Source: Fistularia commersonii (taxonomy: Eukaryota > Chordata > Actinopteri > Syngnathiformes > Fistulariidae). Taken from it: a stretch of 64,000 nt of DNA. A program made the position numbers and the translations under genes. The notes beneath the pieces are model-generated. The model worked only from the letters and a program-made list of their open reading frames with translations. It was not told the origin of the DNA and ran no database searches. Of this stretch, positions 14,136 through 24,638 are shown one piece after another. Position 1 is the stretch's first letter, and each line of letters begins with the position of its first letter. The stretch lies in assembly GCA_037954325.1 (NCBI GenBank), contig JBBMNZ010000001.1:14419758-14483757 (forward strand), read 5' to 3'.

Positions 14136-15060
14136 TAATTGTTGCACCATGGACTTTGGATCTCTCACAAAGACAAACTTCTTAGGGGTGTGCAACATCT
14201 CCCAGATGTAGTTGAATAACGTTCATCTCATTGTTATTTCAGCGACTGTGATTCAGCTTATGTCCGCTTACCAGTTCTCTAACAGTGCCTTTTATGGTCA
14301 GCATTGTCCATCTGTGTGATTCAACAAAGGGATGCATAAAGTTAAGGAATAAAAGAGCTACGCAATATCCTCTGCATTACCTTTAGGTATGGGGGGAAAA
14401 GGCATTTAAATGTAAAACATTGAAAATGAAGAAATGAGTTCTCTCATGAGGCTCAAGTATTTGCTACATATTCAAACATATTTTTACGAGCTGTGTAGTT
14501 TGGTTCCCATGTCTTTGCTTGGTGTCATAGATGAAAAGGTAACCCCTAATTCATATGTACTGTACATGGACTTTGTGTTCTGTAAATAGCCTAAATATCT
14601 AACATTTCATGCAAATACAACAAAGTGTAAAAACTGGATGTGTGTTCCAATGAGTTAAGTAATCAGCACTTTCAAGGCATTTGTAATCATTCATGGTCTT
14701 AATAGTTTTGCGATTTTATTTGGGGCTTTGGTCAGTGTTTTCTAGTTAAGGGGGAAATGGATGTTGATACCCAAATGCTGCTGTCCAGATGCTCCTCTCA
14801 ACGATTTAATGAAATGTTGCAAATGTCAAGAAGTCAATTATTCACACTCATATTGTTGACACTAATAGGGCAGAAAACTGTATCATCTTAAAACGTTCAT
14901 TTAAAAAAAAAAATGTTTTAAGTCTTTCACTATTGATATGTGCCGTGATCTGTATGAGTTCATGGACTACGAGAAAATAATTGTACATATGTGTACAGTT
15001 GATTCTTGAATTTGTATTGAAAGCATGAATGAGAAATAAAAAGTTAAATTCAACATCTGA
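14136..15060 (+). other. atg2b: atg2b 3' UTR with poly(A) signal
   Basis: No coding signal follows the TAA stop at 14133-14135. AATAAA at 15035-15040 is the most distal good poly(A) signal before the promoter-like block near 15.2 kb, so the transcript probably ends close to 15060. An earlier AATAAA near 14349 could give a short alternative 3' end. The extent is inferred. Confidence 0.5.
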
Positions 15061-15119
15061 TACCCAAGTGAATTCGCTCTTTCTGATAGGTTAAGACCTA
15101 GATTTTGCCGATGGCTAAC

Positions 15120-15330
15120 TTTACGATCAAAGCATATACCGCCCCGTTTACTCAGTTCGACTTCCATCTTGAACAGCGTTGCCCGTCGCAACGGAAGTAG
15201 CGTATATTGCCATGGTAACACTCAAGTTAGCAGTAGCTCACCACCTGTCGTTCGATTGAGGTAAGTAATGGCGGACCTGAACGCTGGTTTGAGCAACCTG
15301 AGGATGACGAGGGTGTAACGTATCTTCATG
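15120..15330 (+). promoter_or_regulatory. Orphan promoter-like block with X-box-like and ETS motifs and a splice donor
   Basis: Within about 85 bases there is an imperfect inverted repeat GTTGCCCGTCGCAAC (15178-15192), an ETS-like CGGAAGT just after it, and ATTGCCATGGTAAC (15206-15219). The last is close to the RFX X-box consensus GTTGCCATGGTAAC. A strong splice donor, GAG|gtaagt, follows at 15261. CpG density is visibly higher than in flanking DNA. It looks like a first exon and core promoter, but I could not find a following coding exon. It could serve an upstream tmed8 exon, a noncoding RNA, or a lost gene. Confidence 0.4.
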
Positions 15331-18160
15331 CAAGGGCAGCTTTATTGCGACGGAATTTTACCCATTCGACGTTCTTCCTGACGATGGTTTTAGCTTTGCC
15401 ACAGTGTAAAATTCAAGAACAGAGCGCGTATGTCATTTTCATAATAGACAACTAATTAGTCCATAGACTCAGCAAAATGCATAAAACTAGGAAAATCCGT
15501 CAACATCTAACTTGTCGCTGCCTACAAAATTGCGTATGTGTATAGATATGTCTCATTAAGAGTTATAGTATAATCTATAACCGTGCACAAAGCAATCACA
15601 CGGTATTTTTTATACTTCCATACGAGCACACACTGACCACTTGATGTTGACCTAACGCATAGAGTACTTACAGAAAACAAAAAGGTTTACAACACACAAT
15701 TATGCTCAGGGAAACTCAAAACTGGAGATTACTGCTGAGGTAGAACAAGACTGTTTGTGAGACAAACAGACCCTGAGATATGGTTTTGAAAATGTTTTTT
15801 TTTCTGAACGTCTGTGTGTTTTACGGAGTGTTTTTGACATCTCAGAGCCAACACTGGCTGCTAATGTGATCAGTTGTACTTTCCCATAAAATCTGGGTTT
15901 ACAATGTGGTATTATGTTCGATGTATATCTCAGGCAGCAAAAACATACCACAAATAAGTACCTATGTACATCAAAATGTAAATGAGATTTCTAGGTGGCT
16001 TTTACTTTGACTATGAAGATTCTGAATACCTCCATCTTCTGTTTTGAGTATGTTTATGTAAACAGAGACTTGCTGGCAGAAAGAGACAACTGCGACCTCG
16101 GACTGGGGATACTTGGAATGGGTCGCATGAGAAAACAGCTGCCTCATATCCTTCTGACAAAGACTGGTATCAAACAATCAAATATCAAAATCTCAACCAG
16201 GTGACCAGGATCTGCGGGTACAGGGAAATAAATAACTGATGATTCAGAGCCTGTGCTTATTAGGAGTGTAAACCCATTATTCATTTGGACAGACAATGAC
16301 GTTATTACATTAACTGCATTAAACATGTGTTGATTTAAAAACCGTCTGTGCTTTATTTAATTCTATCCTGAAAAGTAATGTTTATTCCCAAAGTCCTTAA
16401 TTGGTTATATTTCTTTGGTATTTCAATTAAATTAGTAACAACAGTTGTCATATGGGTCTTTGAGAATGGCAGGTCATGAAATATTCTGCTCCTGCTCTGT
16501 TTGCTTTCTTGGCTTCCCAAGATGTGTCAAAGCGCTACCTTGTGTACAGCATCACCTCTGCTCTCCCTGTCACCAGGTGCAATCATATTCACAGACATGT
16601 TACTGATATCAGGGATTATCAGTCACTTAATTGATTTGTCATTTATATATTTATTTATTAAGACATTTCAAGTGAAAATAGCTTGGTGACATTGGTGTCA
16701 TTCTCAGATCATAATACAATTTTGCAGAAGATGACAACAGAGTAGTAGCTGTCCTGCACTGAGCTGACCACCGCCTTGAAAGATCCTAATCTTATAGCAT
16801 CTGTCAATGAAGGGCACAGAATCATATCTGTGACTCAGTGTTTATTGTCATGTGTACAGGGTGGAAACGAGTTTCGCTGCACAATGAAATTCTTACTTTG
16901 CTGTCCACAGTGCCTTTAGATATGTAATCATGTATGTAATGTATTGATCACAGCTCCCATCTCCCTGCTGTGTGACATTATTGTTACATTACTGTACATC
17001 AGTAGAATGTTATGACGTGTCGAAACATGGTGATATATTTTAATTATTCAAACATGTTTTGATTCAATTACTTTTTGTTTGTGCTTTCCTAAGAACACAG
17101 CTCTATTTTTCCATAAAGAGTTTAATTTTCCTGCTAATACTTTGATGCATTCATCATTATTTTTAGTTAATTTCTTGCTGATTGTTGATTTTTTCTGGTA
17201 ATATCTGGACAAAAAACCTCTCCAAGGACAAATTCAATTCTGTGTAACATAAACGTACCGTTATTGGTACCACTAGACAAAATTGCCGCTCTTATAATAC
17301 GTTATCTTTCATCTCAGTTTAATGCAACACTTTTTTGTGATCCTCTTTAATTAAATGGGATTGCACTCATACAGTCAAAAAGCAGTGTGATTTCCCTATT
17401 GGGGTGACATTTCTAAATGTGTGACCAAAGTGTGTGGAGTATTGCACAAACCACTCAAATCACTCAAACCGACTAGGGTCCGGGGATCCTTGGGGATCAG
17501 AACCGATAAAGAGAAGTGGACACATACTCACATGTTATATGCATGTGATTAAATGTGTCTGGAAAGCTCTCTCACTGTCAGAATGTTTTTTTCTACAAAG
17601 GCCTTTACTCTGGGCTTCTCTTGTTGATGCACAAACCATGGCGACCCCTCCGCTGCTCTTTCAGTTAGGCAGTGAACATACACCGCACTGCATCTCTGCT
17701 GTTTACAAATCCCTGCAGGAGACATGACCAAATGGAAATGATTATTATTCTAACTCGTATTGTTTTGATTTATTTCTTTTTTTAATACATCTTACCATTA
17801 TTTTTGAGATGTACACGATCTGTATTTTTGCCAATTGATTATGCCCATTTAACCATATGGTGTTTGAGCCCCACAGCGTTGATTATTTGGTATTTATTTA
17901 TTTACTCATCTGTCACTGCATGATGTCATACATTTGGATAGCACAAAATGCTATGGACATTTTTTTCTTAGATACAGACGTGCTTCAGTTTGTTAATGAA
18001 AAGGGAGGGGGTGCAACATATTTGTGATACCCTAAAAGAAAGACTTACTCATAGCGGTCTTGTTTATACAAAGCGAAAAAGAAAAAATAAATAACGAAAC
18101 CCTATCAATCGCCGCCCAGCAGTCTCGTGTCTCGCTGGCAGGGTTTCTCAGAAAAACACG
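15331..18160. other. Intergenic region, no gene seen
   Basis: AT-rich sequence between atg2b and tmed8. I see no open frame with homology or convincing exons. A stretch at about 16838-16920 (TTTATTGTCATGTGTACAGG, then AATGAAATTCTT) resembles a common fish retroelement 3' end. Confidence 0.5.
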
Positions 18161-18677
18161 GAAGTCTCCAAATCTCTGTTTTTCTCGTCAGCCCGCCCGC
18201 AGTAGCAGCAGCAACAGCAACAGCAGCAGCCGCCGCCGCCGCTCTGCCGTCACATGATTGCGGTGACATGAAAATGTGCTTCACGCTGGCTTGAGTAGGG
18301 CGAAAGTGAACTTGGAGCAGGTCGTTGGGGTTTTCTTTATGCCGAGGTGAGGTTTTATTTCGTCCCCCCCACCTTCGACACCACTTTTTCTTGCCGCTTC
18401 CTCTCTGCTTGCTAATGGGAACAAGCCGCTTGCGAGCTAACCCCGGCGCTCGCGCGTTCTGCCGTGGCGGCTTCCCTCCTTGCCGTGTCGTGTTGACTTG
18501 CTGTGTTTTTGTGTTTGTGTCACGGATGGGAGACGGCAGTTTGTTTTGTAAACTTAAAATTACCCGAGACGCGCATGGAAGCTAGAGGGAGCGTTAACCT
18601 CCTCCTTGGCATCCGGAGGGGCGGGGTTTCCTCCCCGCTGGCCACGCAGACTGATGTGTTTGTCTTGTGTTATAGCC
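18161..18677 (+). promoter_or_regulatory. tmed8: CpG-rich promoter / 5' UTR region of tmed8
   Basis: GC- and CpG-rich DNA directly upstream of the tmed8 start, unlike the AT-rich flanks. It contains a CAG/CAA tract followed by CCG repeats. TTGTGTTATAG at 18665-18675, just before the start codon, could be a splice acceptor that brings in a 5' UTR exon. The transcription start is not determinable by eye. Confidence 0.5.
18200..18242. repeat. CAG/CAA-CCG trinucleotide tract
   Basis: About 43 bases of impure CAG/CAA units followed by five CCG/CGC units, in the tmed8 upstream GC-rich region. No coding frame is established through it. Confidence 0.8.
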
Positions 18678-19964
18678 ATGGAGAGATTAGAAGCCTCGTC
18701 GGAGCTCCAGTCCCGCCTGTCGTCTCTGTCCTTCTCGTCCTTTCCCGGAATAACATCCAAGCAGTGCGACAATAAACCTCCGGACAGGTAATCTATCGTC
18801 GAGATGACGGCCGAACCCCCGCTCCATCTACTTGTTGATCCCGACGTGGCCGCAGTGTCAAGTTTCTTCGTTTCTCACCACAGGCTCCAGCATACAGACC
18901 TGTCGAAGAATTTCAGTCAGTCCCCTCCACACCCCGGTATGAATGACACCGAGAAGGATCCCGATCGGCGCTGTGAGGTACCTGTCATTCCCCTGTAACG
19001 CGTGAGAGGTGGCTCCAGCTAGTACCATCGTATCAGCTACTAAAATGCATTTTGTGTGTAAACATTGTAAGGGAGATGAGGAGGCACCTGCCGATCGCAC
19101 CGAGCTTCAAGGAGGTGAGGAGAGCAGCAGTGCTGGGAGCTTCCAGCTGTCCGCAGAGAATAATGGTGAGCTTTGATCTTGAACAGAAACATGAAATTGT
19201 ACAAAGTGATGAATTTACAAGTTGAATGACTTTACATAGATGTCATTAGGTTAGATGTCACATCTAGGGTCACACTGCCTGCTTTCTCCCTTCCCGATGC
19301 AGCCGAAATGCCACCCTTGAAACCCCCGACGACTTGGACATCCGCTGCACTTAAGGAGCTCAAGGCCAAACTTCGAACAGAGAAGGACAGCATTGTGACA
19401 GTGTACCGTGGCGACATCATGACCGTGCACGTGCCCACCGTCCCCGAAGCCAAAAAAGTATGCTGGGAGTTTGCAACAGATGGTTACGACATTGGCTTCG
19501 GCATCTATTTTGACTGGACTCCCATCACTAGTCGGTCTATCACTGTGCACATCAGTGAATCAAGTGATGACGAAGACGAAGAGGAGGAGCTGGAAGGTGA
19601 GTTTGCTTTTGCAAGATAAAAATCTCTCATTTAGGTGTGTTTTTACCATTTTTATTGGGTGTCATCAGCTGTTCTGCGCTCACTTTAGCATTGAAAATGC
19701 TTCTTTGGATCTGCATTATCTCCTTTTTGTATGTTTTTCAACTCAGGGCCCATTAGTAATGGAGACGTTGAGAAGGGCTCCAAGGCGCAGACCAATTCCC
19801 ACCTTGCTGAAATTCTACCTGTATATCGTCAGGATAGCCACCTGTCTGTCCATGGGGGTAGCCATGATTTTCCAGGTGAAGGAACATACCTCCTAAAGTT
19901 CGACAACTCCTACTCCCTATGGCGAAATAAAACTCTTTACTACAGAGTTTATTACAGTGCCTGA
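18678..19964 (+). CDS. tmed8: TMED8-like GOLD-domain protein
   Basis: Five coding exons join in phase: 18678-18787, 18884-18977, 19072-19165, 19303-19596 and 19747-19964, for 269 residues. The first about 100 residues are low-complexity and acidic/polar. The rest is a GOLD domain like that of TMED8 and ACBD3: TVHVPTVPEAKKVCWEFA, then DGYDIGFGIYFDWT, an acidic loop (ESSDDEDEEEE), and a C-terminus with GTYLLKFDNSYSLWRNKTLY. There is no signal peptide and no membrane segment, so despite its name it is not a classic p24 cargo receptor; a cytosolic protein-binding role is likely but its function is poorly known. The start was chosen at the first ATG in the reading frame after a possible acceptor (ATAGCCATGG). 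An upstream in-frame start at about 18606 is possible. Confidence 0.9.
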
Positions 19965-20955
19965 ATTGCCAGTCCTCTTGTTTTTGAATGTATAATTTAC
20001 AAAAGAATATTACTCAAAAGAATGCTAAACTATTTTTGAAACCACACAGAAAAGAGAGAGTTTAAATATCGTCATTTCTAGTCTTTATCTTCAGTTGCCA
20101 CACGTCTAATTTTCATCTTAATACAACATTTGCTCCGTCATCTTTCTGATCCATATTTGACGAAGCCTCGCCTCTGTGATCCCATGTATGCACTGTGCCC
20201 ACCATAAACCATATGTCTTCTTCAGCTGTAACATTTCTATGTAGCAGTGATCAGGGAACACCTCCGCAGAACTCATGCTGGCAGGACGAGTGCTTCAATA
20301 GGAAAGTGCTCCGAAGAAACGAGAGGTTTTTGTTCATTGTGTGCGAGCACGTGTGGGACATGCACCCCGAGTAATCACGCCACATTGCTCTTGTTGTTCC
20401 TGCTATTTAATCTGTCTTGCAGCGTAACTTATTTTGAATCAAATGTTTGCTGAAATACTGCTGTGTTTCTTGAAAATAGCAAGTGGTGTCAGATGTCCAG
20501 AGAGTGCTTTTTATGATACAAATAAAGCCATCCCTTATCACATTAAGCTCTTATTATGTAATATAGGGTCAATATTTACAATTGTCCCCCCTTCTTTAAT
20601 TTTCTATTTCAGACTTAGCAAGCAGTAATAATATTTCATCCAAATCTATTTTGTGCACAGGTTTTTGTGAGTGAAGGTCAGTCTATTTGAATATTCTCTG
20701 TGCTATGGTCACACTTTGAATTTGACTGTTTTGTGTCCTTGTTCCATCGCATTTCAAAAGAAAATCAGTGCTTGTCATTCCTATTCTTGTGCATGTTCAG
20801 AAAATGATGTCACAAATTTGGCTGCTAATGTTCTCTGCAATGCAAAGCAACAGCTTTAAAGCTTCCTATGTTTGCTCTACTGTACCTTATAAGTTATGAA
20901 GATGTTTGTTCCTCAACATTTATATTCCACAATAAAGAGAAGATTATCTAGTTTT
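19965..20955 (+). other. tmed8: tmed8 3' UTR with poly(A) signals
   Basis: Noncoding sequence after the TGA stop, with AATAAA at 20521-20526 and a second AATAAA at 20931-20936. The transcript probably ends near 20540 or 20955. This is inferred from the signals only. Confidence 0.5.
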
Positions 20956-21689
20956 CTTTGTGATTTATGTTTGTTTGAGAAGCCTTGTAAAGACTGTGAT
21001 AACCGGTATGTACTTAACTACAAATGACATGAAGGGCTTTCAACCAAATCCGAACCTTCCACCTGAGACACCATCATTTCATAACAGTCTCACTACTGAT
21101 CCACAATTAGAAAGTGCTTCAGGGGGGTCCCTTGTGTTTTCATTAAATTGTGGCATGTGGGGATTGATGTAATTATTACGAGGCTGCTGATGAAACCAGG
21201 ATTTATTTTCAGCTTTCCCCAAAGGCCAGTTAAAATCCAGATGTGTATCCAGTATTGCTTATGAACAACTAACAGTATATTAAAGCAACAGTGTTCATCT
21301 TTCTCAAAATGCTTAATTTAGATATGTTGAAATGGCGAGTTTCCTTACATTACTGTATGTACAGAGCCATTAAAAATCCATTGATCTTGATTATTAATGC
21401 AAATTAAATTTGACAACTGCCTTTTCTGTATTTATCTTAGCCGATGCAAATGATGGAAGCAGTGAAAACTCCCAGTGCAAACACCTGAGATTTGCTCATG
21501 TTCTCATTTGAATGTTTGCCACTGCACAATTCAATATTCAGTATTGGGGAGTTTACCTCAAGCACTTTTCTTTTTTTCTAATAACTATGTACATGTTTAA
21601 TTGTTAATGTATGTCATTTATTAAGTTTTTATGGTTTGTACCTCCCCACTCCCATATCAGGAACACAGTGAAGGATTTTTTTCATTATT
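20956..21689. other. Intergenic region, nothing recognised
   Basis: AT-rich DNA with no supported open frame, RNA gene or repeat family that I can name. Confidence 0.5.
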
Positions 21690-22890
21690 AAAAAAAGATA
21701 ACATGAGCACCGTGCCCCTTCCTAAGAAGAGCCTCACCCACCTGCATGAATGACTGCAAGCCAGTATCACTTATTAAAACCTCATGAAGTTCTTCTATAA
21801 ACTGGTGTTGGCCCAAATTCAGAGTAGGATACCAGGCACCCTGAACTCCCTGCAGTTTGCCTCCCTTCACAACAGGTCCACCTCAGACACCATAACTGCC
21901 ACCCTTCACGATTCTCTCAGCTGGAAGAACAACCAACATTAGGATGCTCTGTGGCAACTACAGCTCTGCCTTCAACACGATCATCTTCCTCAAACTCACC
22001 CACAAATGTCCACACTTGGCTTGCACCCAATCCTGGAACTTGGAGCTTGGAATACAGAGGGTGGGCCGTTTTAAATACTTGGGTGTCATCATTAGTGTGA
22101 ACCTCACCCGGTCAGTAACTAAAACAACTAAAACAGTAAATGAACAGTAACTGTATTTTCTGAGAAGGCTTGGGAGGTTTGTCATCTCGCCTGAGATCCT
22201 CAGCAACTTCTTCAGCAGCATTGTTGAGGGTATCTTAACCAGCTGCACCACCAGACCAAAAACGCCTCCAGTGAATGGTGAAGACTGCAGAGAAGATCAG
22301 CAGGACACCACTGCCCTGTTGCACAGTATCTACCCCCACACCCAGCACTGACTGTAGACACTTCTAGCATCAGGGTGGAGGAACAAAAGTACGAAATGTA
22401 GGACTTCAAGACTGAAGAACTCTTTCTATCCGTCAGCCATCAGACTCCTAAACAGCTGACAGAAGTTTACAACCACGGACTTCCCCAGCACAATCAGCTG
22501 CACCTGACATTTCATTTTGAAACCTTGTTGCCCAGACACTCAAACTTGTCAAACAGCCATGAAATACCTCGGAACTGTCATGGACTGGCTGCACTTGACT
22601 GATTCAGTGTGTACACTCTCAATTTGGACTTTTCACGCAGCAATTTCCTAATTTGCACAACCATTTCAGACCCTGGCAAAATAGGTGAGAAACTGATAAA
22701 TAGTCCTATCGACATTGTTTAAATTCTGTACAGTTTACTTTTTTCCTGTATCATTTCCACGCTGCCTTTTACAAAACAATTGTGTATTTATTCTATGCCT
22801 ATGTTGCTGGTATCTTATGAACGCTTATGTAATACCACCTGTTTTTCACTGCAGAATACTCAGAAGAAAGTATTTCATTGTACAGGGAAA
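21690..22890 (+). mobile_element. Decayed non-LTR retrotransposon (L2/CR1/Rex-like) reverse transcriptase remnant
   Basis: Plus-strand reading gives broken RT and post-RT blocks: a segment like NYSSAFNTIIFLKLTHK near 21955, VGRFKYLGVIISVNLTRSV near 22065, then YFLRRLGRFVISPEILSNFF and a C-terminal segment with SFYPSAIRLLN near 22430. Stops and frameshifts interrupt every block. The tail near 22870 (AAAGTATTTCATTGTACAGG) resembles a LINE 3' end. The exact clade is uncertain. Confidence 0.7.
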
Positions 22891-23197
22891 CACGCTGAAT
22901 CCTTAAAAAATATCTTTATTAAATTTAAATTACACTTTTATTTTCATAGTTTTGAGTCGTGAGCCATGTTACTAGTTGGCAGAAGCATTTCATGTCTTCA
23001 AAGATATCCGGTGAGAGTGGGCGTTTTCAGTTCTTTATTGAATCTGCTCAGTAAAATACTTTTAAACACGCAATTTTATGGAAAAATAATAATAAAAAAT
23101 GCTACCACGCACTAACAAGCTACAATAAATTTTTTGTGAACAAATAAATGTTAGAGTAAAGTTCGTTGCCCGTCCCTTTGGCGCTGAAGCGTTAAAT

Positions 23198-23682
23198 CAG
23201 GGGTGGGCAAACTTTTTGGCTCAGGGGTCGCATTGACTTAAAATTTGACAGACGGGCCGGGTCACCACAAGATACAATACATATAAAAAAAACACATTTG
23301 TTAACAGTACATATCAGACTCATTTGACATTTGCTTTGAAATTAAACCAGTTTGGTTTTGAAGGCTCTGACGTTATCTTGCCTTTTATGCACAAACCAGT
23401 TTTTCCCTTGTAGCTTCACGTCCAGCTCATTCATGTGTGTCAGTATGTCCACAGTAAAGGCTAAATCACACAGCCAATCTTTGTCATTCAGCTCAGGAAA
23501 ATTCTCAAATGTTCCCAAGTAGCTGCAAAAATAAATAATCTCCTGTTTGAGCTCCCACATTCATTGATCCAATCATTCAATCATTCACATCAAGTATGAA
23601 TTCTGTACCAATCTTTGGCGGGCCAGATTAAAAAGACCAACGGGCCGGATGTGGCCCGCGGTCCATAGTTTGCCAACGCCTG
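23198..23682. mobile_element. Short hAT-type DNA transposon with TIRs and 8-bp target duplication
   Basis: The ends are imperfect inverted repeats: CAGGGGTGGGCAAACT on the left and CAGGCGTTGGCAAACT on the right (reverse strand). The flanks are CGTTAAAT and CGTTTAAT, which match at 7 of 8 bases as expected for an old hAT insertion. Subterminal GGGCCGG and GGCCCGCG motifs are typical of hAT/Charlie-like elements. At 485 bp it is an internally deleted, non-autonomous copy. It sits about 140 bp upstream of the kelch gene start codon. Confidence 0.85.
23342..23560 (-). pseudogene. hAT transposase fragment inside the short hAT element
   Basis: A 72-codon minus-strand open stretch with ELNDKDWLCDLAFTVDILTH, then MNELDVKLQGKNWFVH. 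This resembles the hAT transposase region also found in GTF2IRD2-like proteins. There is no catalytic core and no start context, so it is a remnant from the autonomous parent. Confidence 0.65.
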
Positions 23683-23736
23683 CGTTTAATGAATTAATCT
23701 CAGGTGTGTTCTTTAGCGTGATCTTGCTCCTCTCAG

Positions 23737-23824
23737 CCAATCAGAAAGCAGTTCCCGCGAGGCCAGGACTTCCAAACTAAAGAAGCCTGGGTTTTCTCCT
23801 AGGAAAGTGTGGGACTTCTTTACA
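23737..23824 (+). promoter_or_regulatory. Candidate core promoter of the kelch gene
   Basis: A CCAATCA box (23737-23743) is followed by an E2F-like TTCCCGCG (23752-23759), all within 90 bases of the start codon. The sequence lies between the hAT element and the first exon. Inferred from motifs and position. Confidence 0.4.
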
Positions 23825-24607
23825 ATGGGGAGGCTCACTTTTTACGTCCTATGGTCTCTGTGCGATGCTCCTCGGCAGTTTATCAGGTAGGCCTCTATGG
23901 CAGACATTTTCTCCGTTTGACCAACGACTGTTTAAACTCGCCCTCTTTCTTATTGTGCACAGAAAACCCACCCGAAGGTGTTTCCACGTGCACGTGCCGC
24001 TGCCTCTTCCCAGACAGCTGGTGATCTTCAGTCTGGGAGACTGGAGCAGCACTGAGGCCTCCATCGCTGTGGAGGTTCTGGTCAGTGCTGACGTTCAGGC
24101 ACAGAGAATTGGGATTCTGTCGTCTCAAGCGAGGTACATAAAATTGGGAACGGTTTTTGACGCCTCGGAGTGCGGGATGAAGAACTGTTCCTCTCAGGTG
24201 CCTGATCTTTGAGGGAGGCTGGAACTCCAACTTGGAGTCACTCGCTGCAGAGAGAGGTCGGAGAGGGGTGTACGGCAAGATTGTGCTGACCTTGTGTGGA
24301 GAGGTGGGTTTGCAGTAAAGTTAAGTTTATATCAAAAGAAAAGGGAAACCGCCTCAATTACTCAGTATTAGGCTTACAACTGAAAATAGAGAAATTTTGT
24401 CGCATCCAAAGACATACAGAGATGATTGGTTTGTGTGAAATGAAGGTAACTGTAGTTGTCTTCATGCCATCTAAACCTTCCACAATGTCATATGTATATA
24501 TTTTTATATATATATATATATATATATACATATATATATTTTTTTCAGTTTACATCTAAACCAGTGTCTGCAGAATATATTAATGGTTTGTAATGTTAGC
24601 AATCCTG

Positions 24608-24638
<31 letters not shown>

